Assembly: GCA_947311845.1 (NCBI GenBank)
Contig: CAMZMU010000071.1
Location: 20,137,399 to 20,201,398, forward strand
Direction of reading: 5' to 3'
Length of the DNA: 64,000 nucleotides
Origin: Poa pratensis
Lineage: Eukaryota > Streptophyta > Magnoliopsida > Poales > Poaceae
Position 1 is the first letter of the stretch; every line of letters begins with the position of its first letter. A program made the position numbers and the translations under genes. The notes beneath the pieces are model-generated. The model was not told where the DNA came from and ran no database searches. It saw only the letters and a list, made by a program, of their open reading frames with translations. Below, one piece after another: positions 22,836 through 35,220 of this stretch.

Positions 22836-25698
22836 GTGAGCATCATTAAAACTATCAATAAGCCTAGCTAAAAGCCATTAAAGAAAAGCGCTTTTGGGAG
22901 ACAACCCAAATTTATTTTCTGTTATTTTTTGTTTTCTTAAGTCAAGGATGTTGCTTACTTCTATCACAATTCCTTTGTATCCTTTATTTTTCATTTTGTT
23001 GTGCCAAGAAGAACCTCTAATGGCAAGAAAGTGTTAAAGTTGGGTTTGCTGTCCGGAAACAGATTTCTGTGCCTCACGGTAACAATGCTTGAAAAATCAT
23101 GGAAGATTATTTTAATCTGCAAATTTTCGAGCAGAAGCCTGAGCTTTATATATATCTCTCGTTAGTTTCAAGTTTTCTGATTTGAATTACTTAAGAGTCT
23201 CGAAAAAATTCATCTTTACTGGCTGTTCTGTTTTTGATAGATTATGTCTCTGTTTTTTTGCATTGTCTCTTCGTGGACTTTATGCAAGGTTCTCACAACA
23301 TGGAGGCTGTAGCTAATGTTTCATTGAGTTCTTGCAATGTGTCTCTACAGAACCAAAGTGGATTAATGTTTTTGAGTACTAACCCTCTAATGAAGTTTAT
23401 GAGAAATTATGTGTTAAGGGTAGTTTTCAAGTATTAAGAGAGGAGGATGATACAAGAAGATCAGGAAGAGATAAAAGCTTAAGCTTGGGGAAGTTCCCAT
23501 GGAACTTCCCTGCATATATCAAGAAGACTCAAGTGTCTAAGCTTGGGGATGCTCAAGGCATCTCCTTCTTCATCAACAAATTATCAGGTCATCTCTAGTG
23601 AGACTATATTTTTATTTCTTCACATGTTGTGTGTTGTTTCTTGGAGCGTCTGTGTGTTTTTATTTTTGTTTTATTTTTGTTTAGTTCTCTGATCATATCA
23701 ATGTTGGATCCTAACTATCTTGTTTGGGAGAGAGACACGCTCCGCTTATTCATATAATACTCATGTGCTTCACTTATATCTGTTGAATATTCTGTTTTTG
23801 CTCTATTTAGCTTCTAGCTCTTGGTTTTCATGTATCTCTTATTCAGAGCTATTAGTTCTTTTATAGAAAGTACTCTCCTGCTTCACTTATATTTGTTTGG
23901 AGAGTTGCTTGGTTAATATGTTGGTTCAGGAAATGTTATGCATATGGTAATAGTATAATGAAAAACCTGCATAGTCTTGTAGATCAGTGAACTTTGATAA
24001 CTTGATTCCTTGCAAATGTTTTGAGATATTAAGAAGCTAGATGTTAAACGCTTGCTGGTTACTTAAGTTAAATTTTGATTAATGGTTGTGTTATTAAAGC
24101 TTGTACCGTACTACAAACTCTTAAAATTGCTAAAGGTATAGTTGGTCTTGATAGCTGCTCATGTTTGAAAGTAGTTGGAAACAACATAGTTGCGTGCTAA
24201 GGTCAGGGGATCTAACGGGGTACTTGTACCTCCGTGAACGGCCCCTCTTGGAGTGAATTTAATCATACTCTTAATGTTGAACCTACTGGTTGTTTGCAAT
24301 AAACTTGTGAGTTCTTTTTGACTAATGTTAACCTACGGTTTTTGGCACTTCCACCATCCATATTTTGCTAGCCTCTTCGGTGCTGTGCATTGCCTTCTGC
24401 TCACATTGAGAGTTGTGCATACTTCGCCAGTACATCCAACCCCGTGGGAGAACTTCCTCTTGTTCTCTAAGCCAAACATCTTCCTCAAAACAGCCACCAT
24501 AAATACCTATCACGGCATTTCCATAGCTGTTCCGAGATATATTGCCATGCAACTTCCATCTTACATTACATGACTTGTTATTATTCATCATTGTTATATA
24601 TTGCTTTGCATGATTCTATACAGCTGATGTGTGGTTTTACCCATGTTACGCTAGATCATTGCACATCCTGCTACACTGGCAGAGGCACTCAGTTTCATAC
24701 ATCATGTTTTGTTCATTATGAGTTATTTGTACCAAAAAGTGTGTCATCATATTAGAATAATGCCCCTACAGTGAGGGAGAGAAAAGTGAAAAGAGCCATG
24801 GAGGCCATCGAAAAGTGAAACAGAAAAAGAAAAAAAGAAAAAAAGAGAAAAGAAAAAAGAAATAAAGAGAGAGGGGGAAACATTACTATCTTTATCCACA
24901 CTTGTGCTCATGTTTAGCACCTGCAGTTTCATAGTCATCATTTGTACTCATGTTTAGCACCGATACTCCATGTGAGAGAGTTTTCATGTTTTACTAGTAT
25001 AACTATGTGGAGAATTAACGTTATAGAACTTGGGTTGTATATTCCAATGACGAGCCTCCTCAAAAGTGCTCTAGATCTTCGTGAGCAACCAAGTTGGATG
25101 CACCCCCACTAGTTCCATTGGAGATCTTTCATACACATATAGCTCTATGTGCATCCGTTGCATGGCAATCACTACTCCTTGCATAGCTTCGATTATAAGA
25201 CTTCCTCTTGTCTAATGATCACTTATAGCTTTGTGAGCCTTTCTTCCATTGGCCTTTCAAACCTCCATTATTATTCTCTTTGCCATAACACCCTGGTGCC
25301 AATACCAACTGCTTACGCTCACCGGTTGAGTAAAACTTCGAAACAGTTGATTCATTACGTTTGTGATACTTTTACTCGACTGGATCCTTTCTATGCTTGT
25401 GAAAGATTGCTTGATGCTTGAGTAGAAGGATGGAACTTCTACTCTGAATGCTTAAATCATCTATAATAAACTTTGTACGGTTTCATGTCTTTATAGCATC
25501 ATCCATGAAAAGTTTTGACTCGTTTAGTTGTCTTGCTTTATCATCTGTTTGTTTAATATCAATTATAGACATTTACTTTGAATGATTTGATCTCAGTTCG
25601 CATGCCTTACATTACTATTGGATCAAGAATATGTTGGTAGCATGTCACTTCAAAAATTATCTTTTTTATCGTTTACCTACTCGAGGACCAGCAGGAAC
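22836..25698 (+). other. Non-coding internal region of the Sabrina-type element
   Basis: About 2.9 kb carries no convincing ORF. It includes gcgcttttgggagacaaccc (22889-22908), shared with the minus-strand element, and two internal purine-tract-like motifs (aagcttaagcttggggaag at about 23475 and aagcttggggatgc at about 23538). A purine-only stretch of about 100 nt lies at 24785-24885. Short ORFs at 24325 and 25149 look incidental. Confidence 0.6.
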
Positions 25699-25714
25699 TA
25701 AGCTTGGGGATGCT
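25699..25714 (+). promoter_or_regulatory. Polypurine tract of the Sabrina-type element
   Basis: AAGCTTGGGGATGCT lies directly before the 3' LTR start at 25715. It is identical to the tract of the minus-strand element at 660-675. Confidence 0.8.
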
Positions 25715-27178
25715 TGATGCGTCTAAAACATATCTATAATTTTTGATGTTTCATGCTTGTTTTATATCAAATGCCACATGTTTATTCAAATTTAATATCA
25801 TTTTATGACATTTATTGGACTAACCTATTAACCTAGTGCCCAGTGCCAGCTTTTGTCTGTTTTGTCTGTTTATTGCAGAAAAGCCCAAAAATGAAAGTGC
25901 TCGGAATTGGACGAAAACTTACCTGAATTATTTCCAGCACAAATAAGCCATGGAGCCAGAAGACCACCTGGAGGCGGGCCCCACAGCCAGCACGCGGCCT
26001 AGGGGTGCGGCCAGGTACTACCCCGCGCCGTGGGCCCGCCTGCCCCACCAGAGCACCGCCTCGTGCCGCCTCTTCGCCTATAAATTCACGCGTGACCTAA
26101 AAACCCGAAAACACCGAAGACCTTTTCCAGAAACGCGTCCGAGCTCCGCCGCCATCACAAACCCTAGTTTCGGGGTTCAGCAGTTCCTGTTTCGGCACCC
26201 TGCCGGGACGGGGATTGACCCCCGGAGCCATCTCCATCAACCACGCTGCCTCTACTTCGCCTCCATGATGGTTTGTTTGTAGTTCCCCCATGGACTACGG
26301 GTTCTAGCAGTAGCTAGTTGGTAATCTCTCTCCCATGTTGTTCAATACAATAATCTCATGAGCTGCCTTACATGATTGAGATTCATCTGATGTAATTGGT
26401 GTTGTGTTTGTTGGGATCCGATGAATTGTGGAATTATGATCAGTATGTTCATCTTGTTATCATACTTATGTTTTATTTAAGATTTTGCATGCTCTCCGGT
26501 ACTTGTGGTTACCTTGATCAAGTAGTTGCTTGTATCTCCAAGAGAGAGTATTTATGCTAGATAGTGGGTTCATGCCTCTAGAAGCCTGAGCTTGATTGAC
26601 AGAAACGACTAAGGCTATAGATGTGATGTTGCTACTAGGGATAAAATGACCGATGCTTAGCTTAAGGGTACTACTGTTAAGTCTAATGGGTTTGTTTACA
26701 TTACACACTTTGCTTAATGCTATAATCTGTTGCTTGGAACTTAATACTCGTGGGAGACCCGGAAGCTATTCTGTGAGTGGATTATGAGTCATAGATGCAG
26801 CTAGTAAGCGGTCTATCTATATTGTTATAATGCCCAATTAAATACTTCAATGAACTTTATCTTATCATAATATGCATTTTCATGCCCTTACAGTTTTATC
26901 AATTGCCCAACTGTAATTTGTTCACCCAACACATGTTCTTTGTTCTTGGAGAGTTACCTCTAGTGAAGATAGCTGGGAAGCACGGTCCATACACGCCATT
27001 AAAGATAGTATCAACTATTTTCTGGTGCCATTGACTCCGTGTTATTGTTACTGCTTCCACGTTACTGTTACTATTGCTGTCATATTACTGCTGCTTTCAC
27101 ATCACACGTACTAGTGCTTTCCCAGGTGTGGTGGAATTGACAACTCCGGTGCTAAGACTTATAAGTATTATTTATCTC

Positions 27179-29071
27179 TGTGGCAGCAGTGGAACATGGG
27201 GTTCACCTAATGCTGCCAATGTGGGTCCACCTCACGTGGGCCCAAGATGAAAATGGACAAGGCCAAGACTCAAGGTAGGTTGGCGGGTCTGCCCCCCAAC
27301 CTCACGAAGACTACGCAAGAACTACGTCAACCAAGGGCTCCGGTCCTGAGGGCATGCCGGGTCCTCGAACCATGCGGGAAGACGACGAAGCCCCCGAGAG
27401 CCCGAGCTCCCAGCAGGAGGCCGGGCTCCCTATCGGGTTCACCTCCGTACAGCTACGGATAAGCTCTCCAGCTCACGATAGAAGACCTCAGAATACTTGG
27501 GAAGCAAGGCGATGGTGGCGCGGGTTTGGGACACGGCCCATGGTGTTGTCAGCCACTGTCCGCCCCGCTTTCCCCAAAGGTGGACGCTCCCACCTAACCC
27601 AAAGGAGATACTAGGCGGAGGAGAGGCCACGTCTCCTCCTAAACCAGTAGAGGGGGGTTCTTCCCGCCTAAAACCCCCCACGCTCCTCACGTGACCCTGT
27701 GGTATCCCCTTGGCCTATAAAAGGAGGACCAAGGCACGGAGGAAAAAGAAACAAGTCGAACCGGAGCAAGACTAGACTAGGGCTGCGAGGGTAGAGAGGA
27801 AGGTGATCTCCTCCGGGTCAGGATCTGTCCTTCGTCTACCTCGAGCCAAAACCTTTCCGGGTACCTCATTCCAGGGCCGGTCCTGAGATTTCGGAGGCCC
27901 GGGGCGAAATAAAAATTTGGGCCCCTAGAAATGAAAAACTTTATTTATGTATAGATTTTACTAGTAAAATACTTAAAGTCTTAAAGTGCATAGAGAACCA
28001 TACCGATATGAAATAATGTATACATATAGTTTTAAAATTTTCTTTTAACATTCGTAGATGCAAATTCACTTATGATGGTATGCCAGTTTCAATCTTATCA
28101 ATTTTAACATCGACTCTGCCTAGAACAGCGTCGCCGCGGTAGCTTTGGGTGCGATACGATCTCCTCTCGACGACTTGGCTTCTCACCTCTCGGTGTGTCC
28201 GCATGAGGGTCGGCGAGGGTATGACTCTATGTCCTCTGCCATGGAACGATAGAATGGTGCTGCACATGACGATTTAGATGGTGATTTATACTCATACCTA
28301 TTCATGGCCTTGTAGTTCCGCGTTGGCAAATGATCAAAGAATACTGGAAAATAAAAATGAATTTCTGAAAACAAGTTTACAAGGATCCAAACGATTAACA
28401 TGCCAAGCAGGCAAGCATGGTGACCTATATCAGAATACATGGAGCCTATGTGTTTTTTTAAGAGATGTTCTCAAACTTTTCCATTATCAAACTGATCATG
28501 ATGACCACACCAGCGGAAAGGCCACACGGCCATTTTTATGTTGAGATTAAGACCCACCTCATTTAATCCTTTCATAGTTAATAAAAAAGGCCGAGCTAAC
28601 TAACAAGCCCAAACCAAAGAAAATAGGCCCAAGTAAGAGCTTAACGCTTCGTCCTCATCACCACAATACCACGCACAGAAAAACTGTCGACTGCTGCAAT
28701 GGCGCTGCCATAGGATAGGAGCTCCTCTGCCGCTCAATCTACCATACGGGGCCCCTGGTTTCCAGGGGCCCGGGGCGGCCGCCCCTCCGCCCCCCCCTCA
28801 GGGCCGGCCCTGCCTCATTCGGAAGCATCCATTGTAAGACACACTATGAAGAACCCATCAATCCAGACATGCAGGAGTAGGGCTTTTAGCCTCCGGGCGG
28901 CCTGAACCTAGGTAGCTCCTTATGTCCCTTTGGTTGCATGCTTTGATCATGGAGAGGAGAGCTTGATCTAGGCTACACCCGAGAGACGATTCTTAGCCTC
29001 CTTCGCGCCCCATACCGAACCTAAAAAGGGGGTATCCTTTACTCCCGGTGTCCGTGCTTCGAGACACGACA
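27179..29071 (+). mobile_element. Solo LTR nested in the Sabrina-type LTR
   Basis: It starts TGTGGCAGCAGTGG and ends GAGACACGACA. A 5-bp duplication ATCTC (27174-27178) / GTCTC (29072-29076), one mismatch, flanks it. A TATA box (TATAAAA, 27716-27722) and a C-rich leader support LTR identity and plus orientation. Without the nested hAT element it is about 944 bp. There is no internal region or second LTR, so unequal recombination between LTRs is the simplest origin. I cannot name the family. Confidence 0.75.
27872..28812. mobile_element. Non-autonomous hAT element
   Basis: The element is 941 bp with terminal inverted repeats cagggccggtcctgag and ctcagggccggccctg (15 of 16 match when reversed) and a perfect 8-bp target duplication CCTCATTC (27864-27871 and 28813-28820). 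Both features are typical of hAT transposons, and the CAGGGCCGG end is known from plant hAT families. It encodes no transposase: ORFs at 28070-28544 are short and unlike the family. It is nested in the solo LTR. Confidence 0.92.
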
Positions 29072-29158
29072 GTCTCCCCTTGTGTCGAATCAATAAATTT
29101 GGGTTTTACTTCCCTCGAAGACTGTTGCGATCCCCTATACTTGTGGGTTATGAGCCAC

Positions 29159-30814
29159 AAAGCCTGAACCCCCAAGAACGCCCACCTAGAAGAAGAGATC
29201 GATATTCTGGGACTTACCTTACTGGCGGTATCTCGAGGTCCGACATTCAATCGATGTGATGCATGTGGAGAAGAATGTTGCTGAAAGCCTTTAGGGACTT
29301 TTCTGAACATGAAGGATAAAATGAAATATAGTGCTAATGCACGACTTGACATGTCTGAATTGTTCCAAGGTCTCAGAGACAAGTTAGTATGGAAGGAAGG
29401 TAAAAAGCTTCCAGCGGCTGCTTGTGTCCTGGAAAACAGAGAGGCAAAATTGTTTTGTCGGTGTCTGTATGACATGACATTTCCAACGGGATACGCCGCG
29501 AACAATAAGAAGATTGTTTCGGTGCAAGAATGCAAATTAACTGGAATGAAGTCCCATGATCGCCATGTTATGTTGACACAGACGCTCCCTATCACAATCA
29601 AGAATCTCTTGGATCCCCATGTTCGACAGGCTATAACGGATCTGTGTAAATTCTTTGAAATCATTTCCCCGAAGGTGATTGATCAGGACATCCTGGATGA
29701 CCTACAAAAAAAGTGGTGGAGACTCTATGCGAGTTGGAGATGATATTCCCTCCGTCGTTCTTTGAAATAATGATACATCTCATTGTTCACATTGTCCACG
29801 AGATAAAGATGTGCGGGCCTGTGTATCTACGAAGCATGTACCCCTTTGAGCGCTTCATGGGCATTCTGAAGCACTACGTAAGGAACAGAGCACGTCCAGA
29901 GGGAAGCATCTTCGAGGGCTATGCAACTGAGGAGGTTGTTGAGTTCTGCCTTGATTACATGAAGCGTCTCGACCCGATAGGCGTGCCTCGGTCTATCCAT
30001 GAAGGGAAACTGGCTGGCTGTGGAACGACTGGAAAGAGATTGGTACCTCCGACCACAACAGAATATAGACATGCACATTTCCATGTGTTGACGCATTCCA
30101 GGTGTGTTACTCCCTATATAGAAATGCACTTGGACCTTCTACGGAAGCAGAATCCGTTGAGAAAATCCATCACCGATCTTCACAACAAATTGTTCAACCA
30201 GTGGATTAAAGATAAACTACAACATGTCTAGGTCGGTGATCCCACTCTTAGCCAACTAGCGATGGGCCCAGCATGGCAGGTTACTAAGTTTAAAGGGTAC
30301 AAAATGAGTGGGTACACATTTGCTACGAGAAAAAGAGATGGAATGACTGCTACTCAAAACAGCGGAGTTCGCCTAGAGGCCGATGACGAAAATGACATCA
30401 AACGGGTGTACTACGGATACATAGATGAGATTTGGGAGCTGAACTATGTAGATTTCGTTGCTACATTAATTGTTCCGTTGCAGTTGGGTAGCCAACAGTT
30501 CTGTGGATTCAGATGACGATGGTCAGATTACCTTGAACTTGCGCAATCTAAGTCGCACCACTGAGCCATTCGTGATGGCTGATCTAGTTCATCAAGTCTT
30601 CTATGTTACCGACCCGAAGAATGAGAACAGACAAGTGGTTATGGCCTCGAAAAGGAGTATCATGGGTGTTGAGGATGTGGTCACCGTGGAAGAATACAAC
30701 AAGATCGACGAGGTTCCTGGACCATGCAGGTCGTTCAAGTCAAGAACAACTGTTGAAATTCTGCCGGTCCACCCTAGCTATCGAAATAATCCTCGTTACT
30801 ATAACAAAGGATGA
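29159..30814 (+). pseudogene. CACTA TNP2 transposase, C-terminal part
   Basis: TNP2 resumes after the LTR insertion: WDLPYWRYLEVRHSIDVMHV (29203 onward), then after a frameshift MKDKMKYSANARLDMSELFQ (29309-29743). A further frame shift leads to the DUF4218-type segment YPFERFMGILKHYVRNRARP (29713-30231). A TAG at 30229-30231 is followed by the DUF4216-type segment YYGYIDEIWELNYVDF and RCSWV (30262-30560), then NRQVVMASKRSIMGVEDVV to a stop at 30814. At least four breaks are visible (TAG near 29190, frameshifts near 29290, 29710 and 30480). Together with 18542-19679 it is a dead transposase gene of element Z. Confidence 0.85.
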
Positions 30815-30920
30815 TCGAATTAGGATGTATTTCATATGGATTTCTATAATAAGCTTGTATGAATTCGTATGTATTTTCTCGACGCCCTCACCGTGACCGC
30901 CCTCCCCTTCCCCCGCGCCG

Positions 30921-33900
30921 TGTAACACCCCGAATTTCACTAACCGGTTTTCCTGAAAAAGGGGTGAAATAAAAATTTGCGAAAACATTTTAAATTGGAT
31001 TTCTCTGGGTTTTATCAAAACTCATTTGAACTTTTGGTAATTGATGTTGAGATCATGTATCCCTCTTTGTCCCAACCCCGGGAATATTCTCTGAATATTT
31101 CTGATCACCTTTGATCCCGTTCATTAGGGTTTTCTTTATAAAACATTAATGCCTTTTCTATAGAAAACAAAAACCGATATCTCGCCTCTCCAAAGAAACT
31201 CTCCTTTATCTTGCTTGGAAAATTCCGCCAAAAATCCCAGAGACACCTATCCTCATGTATATCCCATATATGCATGAACATCGCCATGACCTATGCAACT
31301 TTTCAGATTGAAGAAATTACCAAATCTGCCACTACCGGGCCATTAAAACCAAAACCCTACTTCCACTCCACCATAAATCTTGACCACCTGAGGAAGTGTT
31401 TCATATCCCATTATAAGCCTTCCCCAGAAATTTGGGATCATTTGGATCAACTTTTTCTTGTAGGACACCCATCGAACACCTTCTGCCCTTTTCGAAACCC
31501 GAAAATGTTTACACATGAAACCTTCGCCAAATTGAGTGAAACTGGACCACATTGCTCACATACCAGTAGAACATCACCAGTAAAAATCCTAGCTCCATTG
31601 GGATAGAGGAATTCCATTTTCATTTCATCGAACACCTTGAGTGCATTTGAGTTCTTCAAAACTTTGTACTGGAACTTTGTCCCAATTTGATGTTTTGCTT
31701 GCTGTGTGTTGTTTGTGACAGTAGTGCAACCCAGTGACGCGACCCGTTTTCTTTTTAGTGCCCTAAATCACCGGGAACGCGAGCAATGCCGATCACGTCG
31801 CGCTCTGGACATGCCGGTGTCGGCATGATCCTGTTCAAACCCTAGCCCCTGCCTTATCCTCTACTGCAGTGCAGCCGCGTGCGCTACTGTGCGTCCAGCG
31901 CGACCTCCCTATCCTCTCCCCCTCCTTATCCCCTCCCTGTGGCCGAGGACGTGAGCCGTGACCTCACGGCGCCATTAATGGCCGCCACGGCCACTACCTA
32001 CCTCTCCCCCTCCCCGGCTATATAAGGCAGCCTAGACCCTCTTCTGGAACTCGCACTTCTCTCCCTCCTTCCCCTGGACCTCTCTGCACAATTAACTGGC
32101 GAATGGAGCACGATTTCGACCGTGTTGGCCCGAATCGTGGCCGCAGGTCCTCGGACCACCGCGAGCTATTCCGAGCTTCATTCTCCAATTAAATGGGTGG
32201 GGAGACTCCTCCTGTTCCCCTGGTTCTTCCAGTGTAATCAGTTTGCAAAATGGTGCGCCGTAGCCTCGGCACCATCCTCGACTCGCCGGCGGTGAGCTCG
32301 CAGGGCACACCCCGTGCCGACGTTTCTCTGCCTCCCCGAGTCCATGGCCTCCATCTTCGGACGCGGCGCGGCGGGGCGCTCCTCTCCCTGCCCTCTGTGG
32401 CCGGCGGCGCCCACCGGAGCGACGGTGGTGGCCGGTGGCCGAGCTTGCCACGCCGTGTCGGGCTCCCTCCCGTGCGTCAACGACGCGAGGAAGAGGGCGG
32501 CCAGCTGGCAGCCAGCGTGGCACCCTGGAGTCGCCGACAAGCGGGCCCAGCCTGGCCCAGCTGCCACGTCGTTTAAGTGGAGGCATAACCGGCGTGTTAC
32601 GTTTTCCCAGCGCGAAGACGTACTTCGGAGAAACGCGCGACCAGCCCGGCCCAGTTCAGAAGTGGCCCGTTCTGTTTTTTTTCTGGAGTGGGCAGTGAAT
32701 AGCTATTCGTCGCCTGTCAATATCTTTTGATCCATAGCTCTGTTTGAGGTGACTCAAATTTGTAAATTCTTAGTTTGAAAAGCTCTGTCTAGTAATATCA
32801 GTTTTACATTTTTGTAAAATACTTGTATGCTCAGCACCCTTGTCTACATGTATAGGTATATTCCGCGGTACCGGCAAACCGAGACCCTAACCCGTGACAT
32901 GTCCGTGACCCTCCAAGCCGAACGGTGTCGGTCTTCGGAGGCAAGCTAACCACTTGCTATGACCAGTCCTGCAATGTTGTTTGCCTGTTTGATTACATAT
33001 TGTCATGCCATGTTGCAATTTAAATTGTCGCATTACTTTATAATTACTTATCTGCGCATCACCCCTCCATTCCCGAGGCGATGGGCTGGAGGAACCGCCA
33101 CAGTCAAAGGAATGGGGAACAATACAACTGTGCGCCTCGCACTTGCGTGGCTTTGTTTGCTTCTTCTTCTTCCCCGAGGTGAGGAGCGGACGAATGTCGT
33201 CTTATGATCCTCGGAGTTGGGGGCATTTGCCAAAAGAGTTATTTGCTTCTTCTCCCTCCGTCAAACTTGGTTGGCGTATGCCCACTTTGATTGCGACGCT
33301 TGGGACATTTGCTTTCCATTTGGTTCTTTTTGCCAAGATTGCTGACACCACGTCGGGTTAATCCTTGAGTGGAATGGATGCTTTCTTTCTTATGAGTGCT
33401 TTTTGGTTCATTTTGGAGACTACATGCCCTACCAACTTTGGTAGTTGATCTGTGATGGCGCTGGTCGGAGGTATCTCTGCCACAGTCACCCGATCGATGC
33501 CAACAAACTGTGCTAACTTTTGTAGTTGATCTGCGATGGCGCTGGTCGGAGGTATCTCTGCCACAGTCACCCGATCGACGCCAACAAATTGTGCTAACTT
33601 TTGTAGTTGATCTGCGATGGCGCTGGTCGGAGGTATCTCTGCCACAGTCACCCGATCGACGCCAACAACCTGTGCTAACTTTTGTATTGATCTGCGATGG
33701 CGCTGGTCGGAGGTAGCTCCGCCATAGTCACCCGGTCAGTACAAACAAACTATTGCTTGAGATATTATGTTGTGAATGTCTTGATGTTTGGTGATATATG
33801 TTATTATGATATTGTGATTGTTGTGTTGGACTAATCCTCTGTTGTTTGGACTTGTTATGATGAAACTTGATTAAATGAAACACCCCTCCAAGCATCGATA

Positions 33901-35220
33901 GGGTCAGTCCATAGTGCCACTAATCTGAACATCGAAAGCACTACCACTGTCGCTCATATGGGCGGGCCGTGACCTACGTAACCTATTGAGCCTCCTTTGA
34001 TGCTACCATTTTGGTAAGTCTAGTCGGTTACCTTTGTGGTCGTGGCTAGTCTTGTGAAGGTTCCGGAGCTAGTCGTCGCTCATGGGTTGGGGACGTGACG
34101 GATTCACTTCGTCATAAGACATAGAGTTATGTCGGTAGCTATATAGGGAGTGTCTTGGTATCATGAACGGTCATGTAAGTGTATCAGGTCGTCTTAAGGA
34201 AGATTTCCTAAAGTACCGGCTATATGGTGCATCTAGATGAGTGGTAACTGCAACCTCTCGAGAGTGTCAATCTAGCAGCTAGCCTCGTTCCTGGGATATG
34301 GAACAACAGTTCAGTGTCGGTCACACTGTGTGTCTTTGTCGAGTCCGGAGGTTAAACTTAAGATCTGTTTGAGAGAATTAATGAACGACCTGATCTCACT
34401 AAATGAACAAATAAGACGATGCAGGGAATGTTGCCTTGAGATGTCGATGGTAACCCAAGATATGGGATGGCGGTGTGATCGTTGGGAGCCTAGAGTTAGG
34501 CCTGAGCCAACATCAACCGTGCGTGCCCAGAGTGGAAAGATGAGGCCAGTGGGCCTAGCAGTGATCACAGGTGCTGTTGTGTATTATTTGGTACCACTTG
34601 GTACACCCGTTCACTCGTCACAGGTAAGCCCTTTGTATGATTGCTGGTACACGATCCAACCCCACCTGGCTTGGACTCTGTACTGGTGATACCCCCATTG
34701 CTTGATTATGACATGTTTTGTTGTCAATGCCATGCTACTTTTAGGTCATGAATCTAGGGTACACCTTGCCATGTTGTAGGAATTTATTTCCAATATATAT
34801 CTTGCTGCATGATTGTTGGATTGTTTGTAGTGAGTGGCGGTTCTTGCTGAGTGAATACAAATGTACTCACGGGCCTTGTGTTTGTGGCCAGATATTGGCG
34901 AGAATTCATCTTCCACCTTAGCGAGGAGATGGAGCAGGAGCGTGCTAGGATCAGTAGCCCAGCCAGATACCTGTGGAGTGGAGCCGCTCCAAGCCGTTGC
35001 CTTAGCCGTCTTCCGCTGCCAGTTAAACTCTGTCCTGAGCCATGCTTGGCAAGATATTTTGTAATGCCTCGATGGCCTTTTAAACCTTTTGTAGCACATT
35101 GTGCCTGATTGTGTAACGATTTCCGCTATGTTGCATTGTCGTAACGTGCGGCCAGATATCTTGGGCTGGCGCACGGGGCGACCGCCTCTCTGGAAATATG
35201 TGCCAGAGCGGGGTGCCACA
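30921..35220 (+). mobile_element. Solo LTR, 4.3 kb, Gypsy-type
   Basis: It starts TGTAACACCCCGAATTTC and ends GAGCGGGGTGCCACA. The likely target duplication is CGCCG (30916-30920) versus CGCCA (35221-35225), one mismatch. A TATA box (TATATAAG, 32019-32026) after a CT-rich stretch fits an LTR promoter. The ends resemble those of the 10-kb element (TGTAACAGCCC...GGGCGCCACA), so it may be a related family with very long LTRs. ORFs in its GC-rich part (32092-32730) occur in several frames at once and are not gene-like. It splits the minus-strand ORF of element Z. Confidence 0.7.
33440..33745. repeat. Four tandem copies of an 81-bp unit
   Basis: The unit begins tgatctgcgatggcgctggt and recurs at 33446, 33527, 33608 and 33688 (periods 81, 81, 80). 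The copies are nearly identical; the last is more diverged and one base shorter. The period is a multiple of three, which explains a 27-residue repeating ORF on the minus strand (33358-33651). It lies inside the 4.3-kb solo LTR. Confidence 0.9.

Larger units (their letters stand above)
19685..29153 (+). mobile_element. Athila-clade (Sabrina-type) LTR retrotransposon, non-autonomous
   Basis: LTRs lie at 19685-21229 and 25715-29153 (the second enlarged by a nested solo LTR). The likely target duplication is GCCGC (19680-19684) versus GCCAC (29154-29158), one mismatch. The LTR starts TGATACGTCTAAAACGTATC. The 3' LTR ends GA where CA is expected. A decayed tRNA-Asp primer site follows the 5' LTR (21241-21257), and the purine tract AAGCTTGGGGATGCT precedes the 3' LTR. 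The internal region encodes one broken ORF of unknown function and no gag, RT or integrase. It splits the TNP2 gene of element Z. Confidence 0.88.
25715..29153 (+). repeat. 3' LTR of the Sabrina-type element, split by a solo LTR
   Basis: The two LTR parts are 25715-27178 and 29077-29153. A TATA box (TATAAAT) is at 26079-26085. The join restores the order seen in the 5' LTR (…tttgtctgcccttgtgtcg). The insertion at 27179-29071 is flanked by ATCTC and GTCTC. Confidence 0.88.

Noticed and set aside
32092..32730. Several ORFs over 100 codons on both strands
   Set aside because: All lie in the GC-rich leader part of the 4.3-kb solo LTR, overlap in several frames and match no family known to me.
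33440..33745. Regular repeats resembling a CRISPR array or a repeat protein
   Set aside because: Head-to-tail 81-bp units without spacers in a plant LTR form a minisatellite. The 27-residue ORF has no start context or supporting domain.
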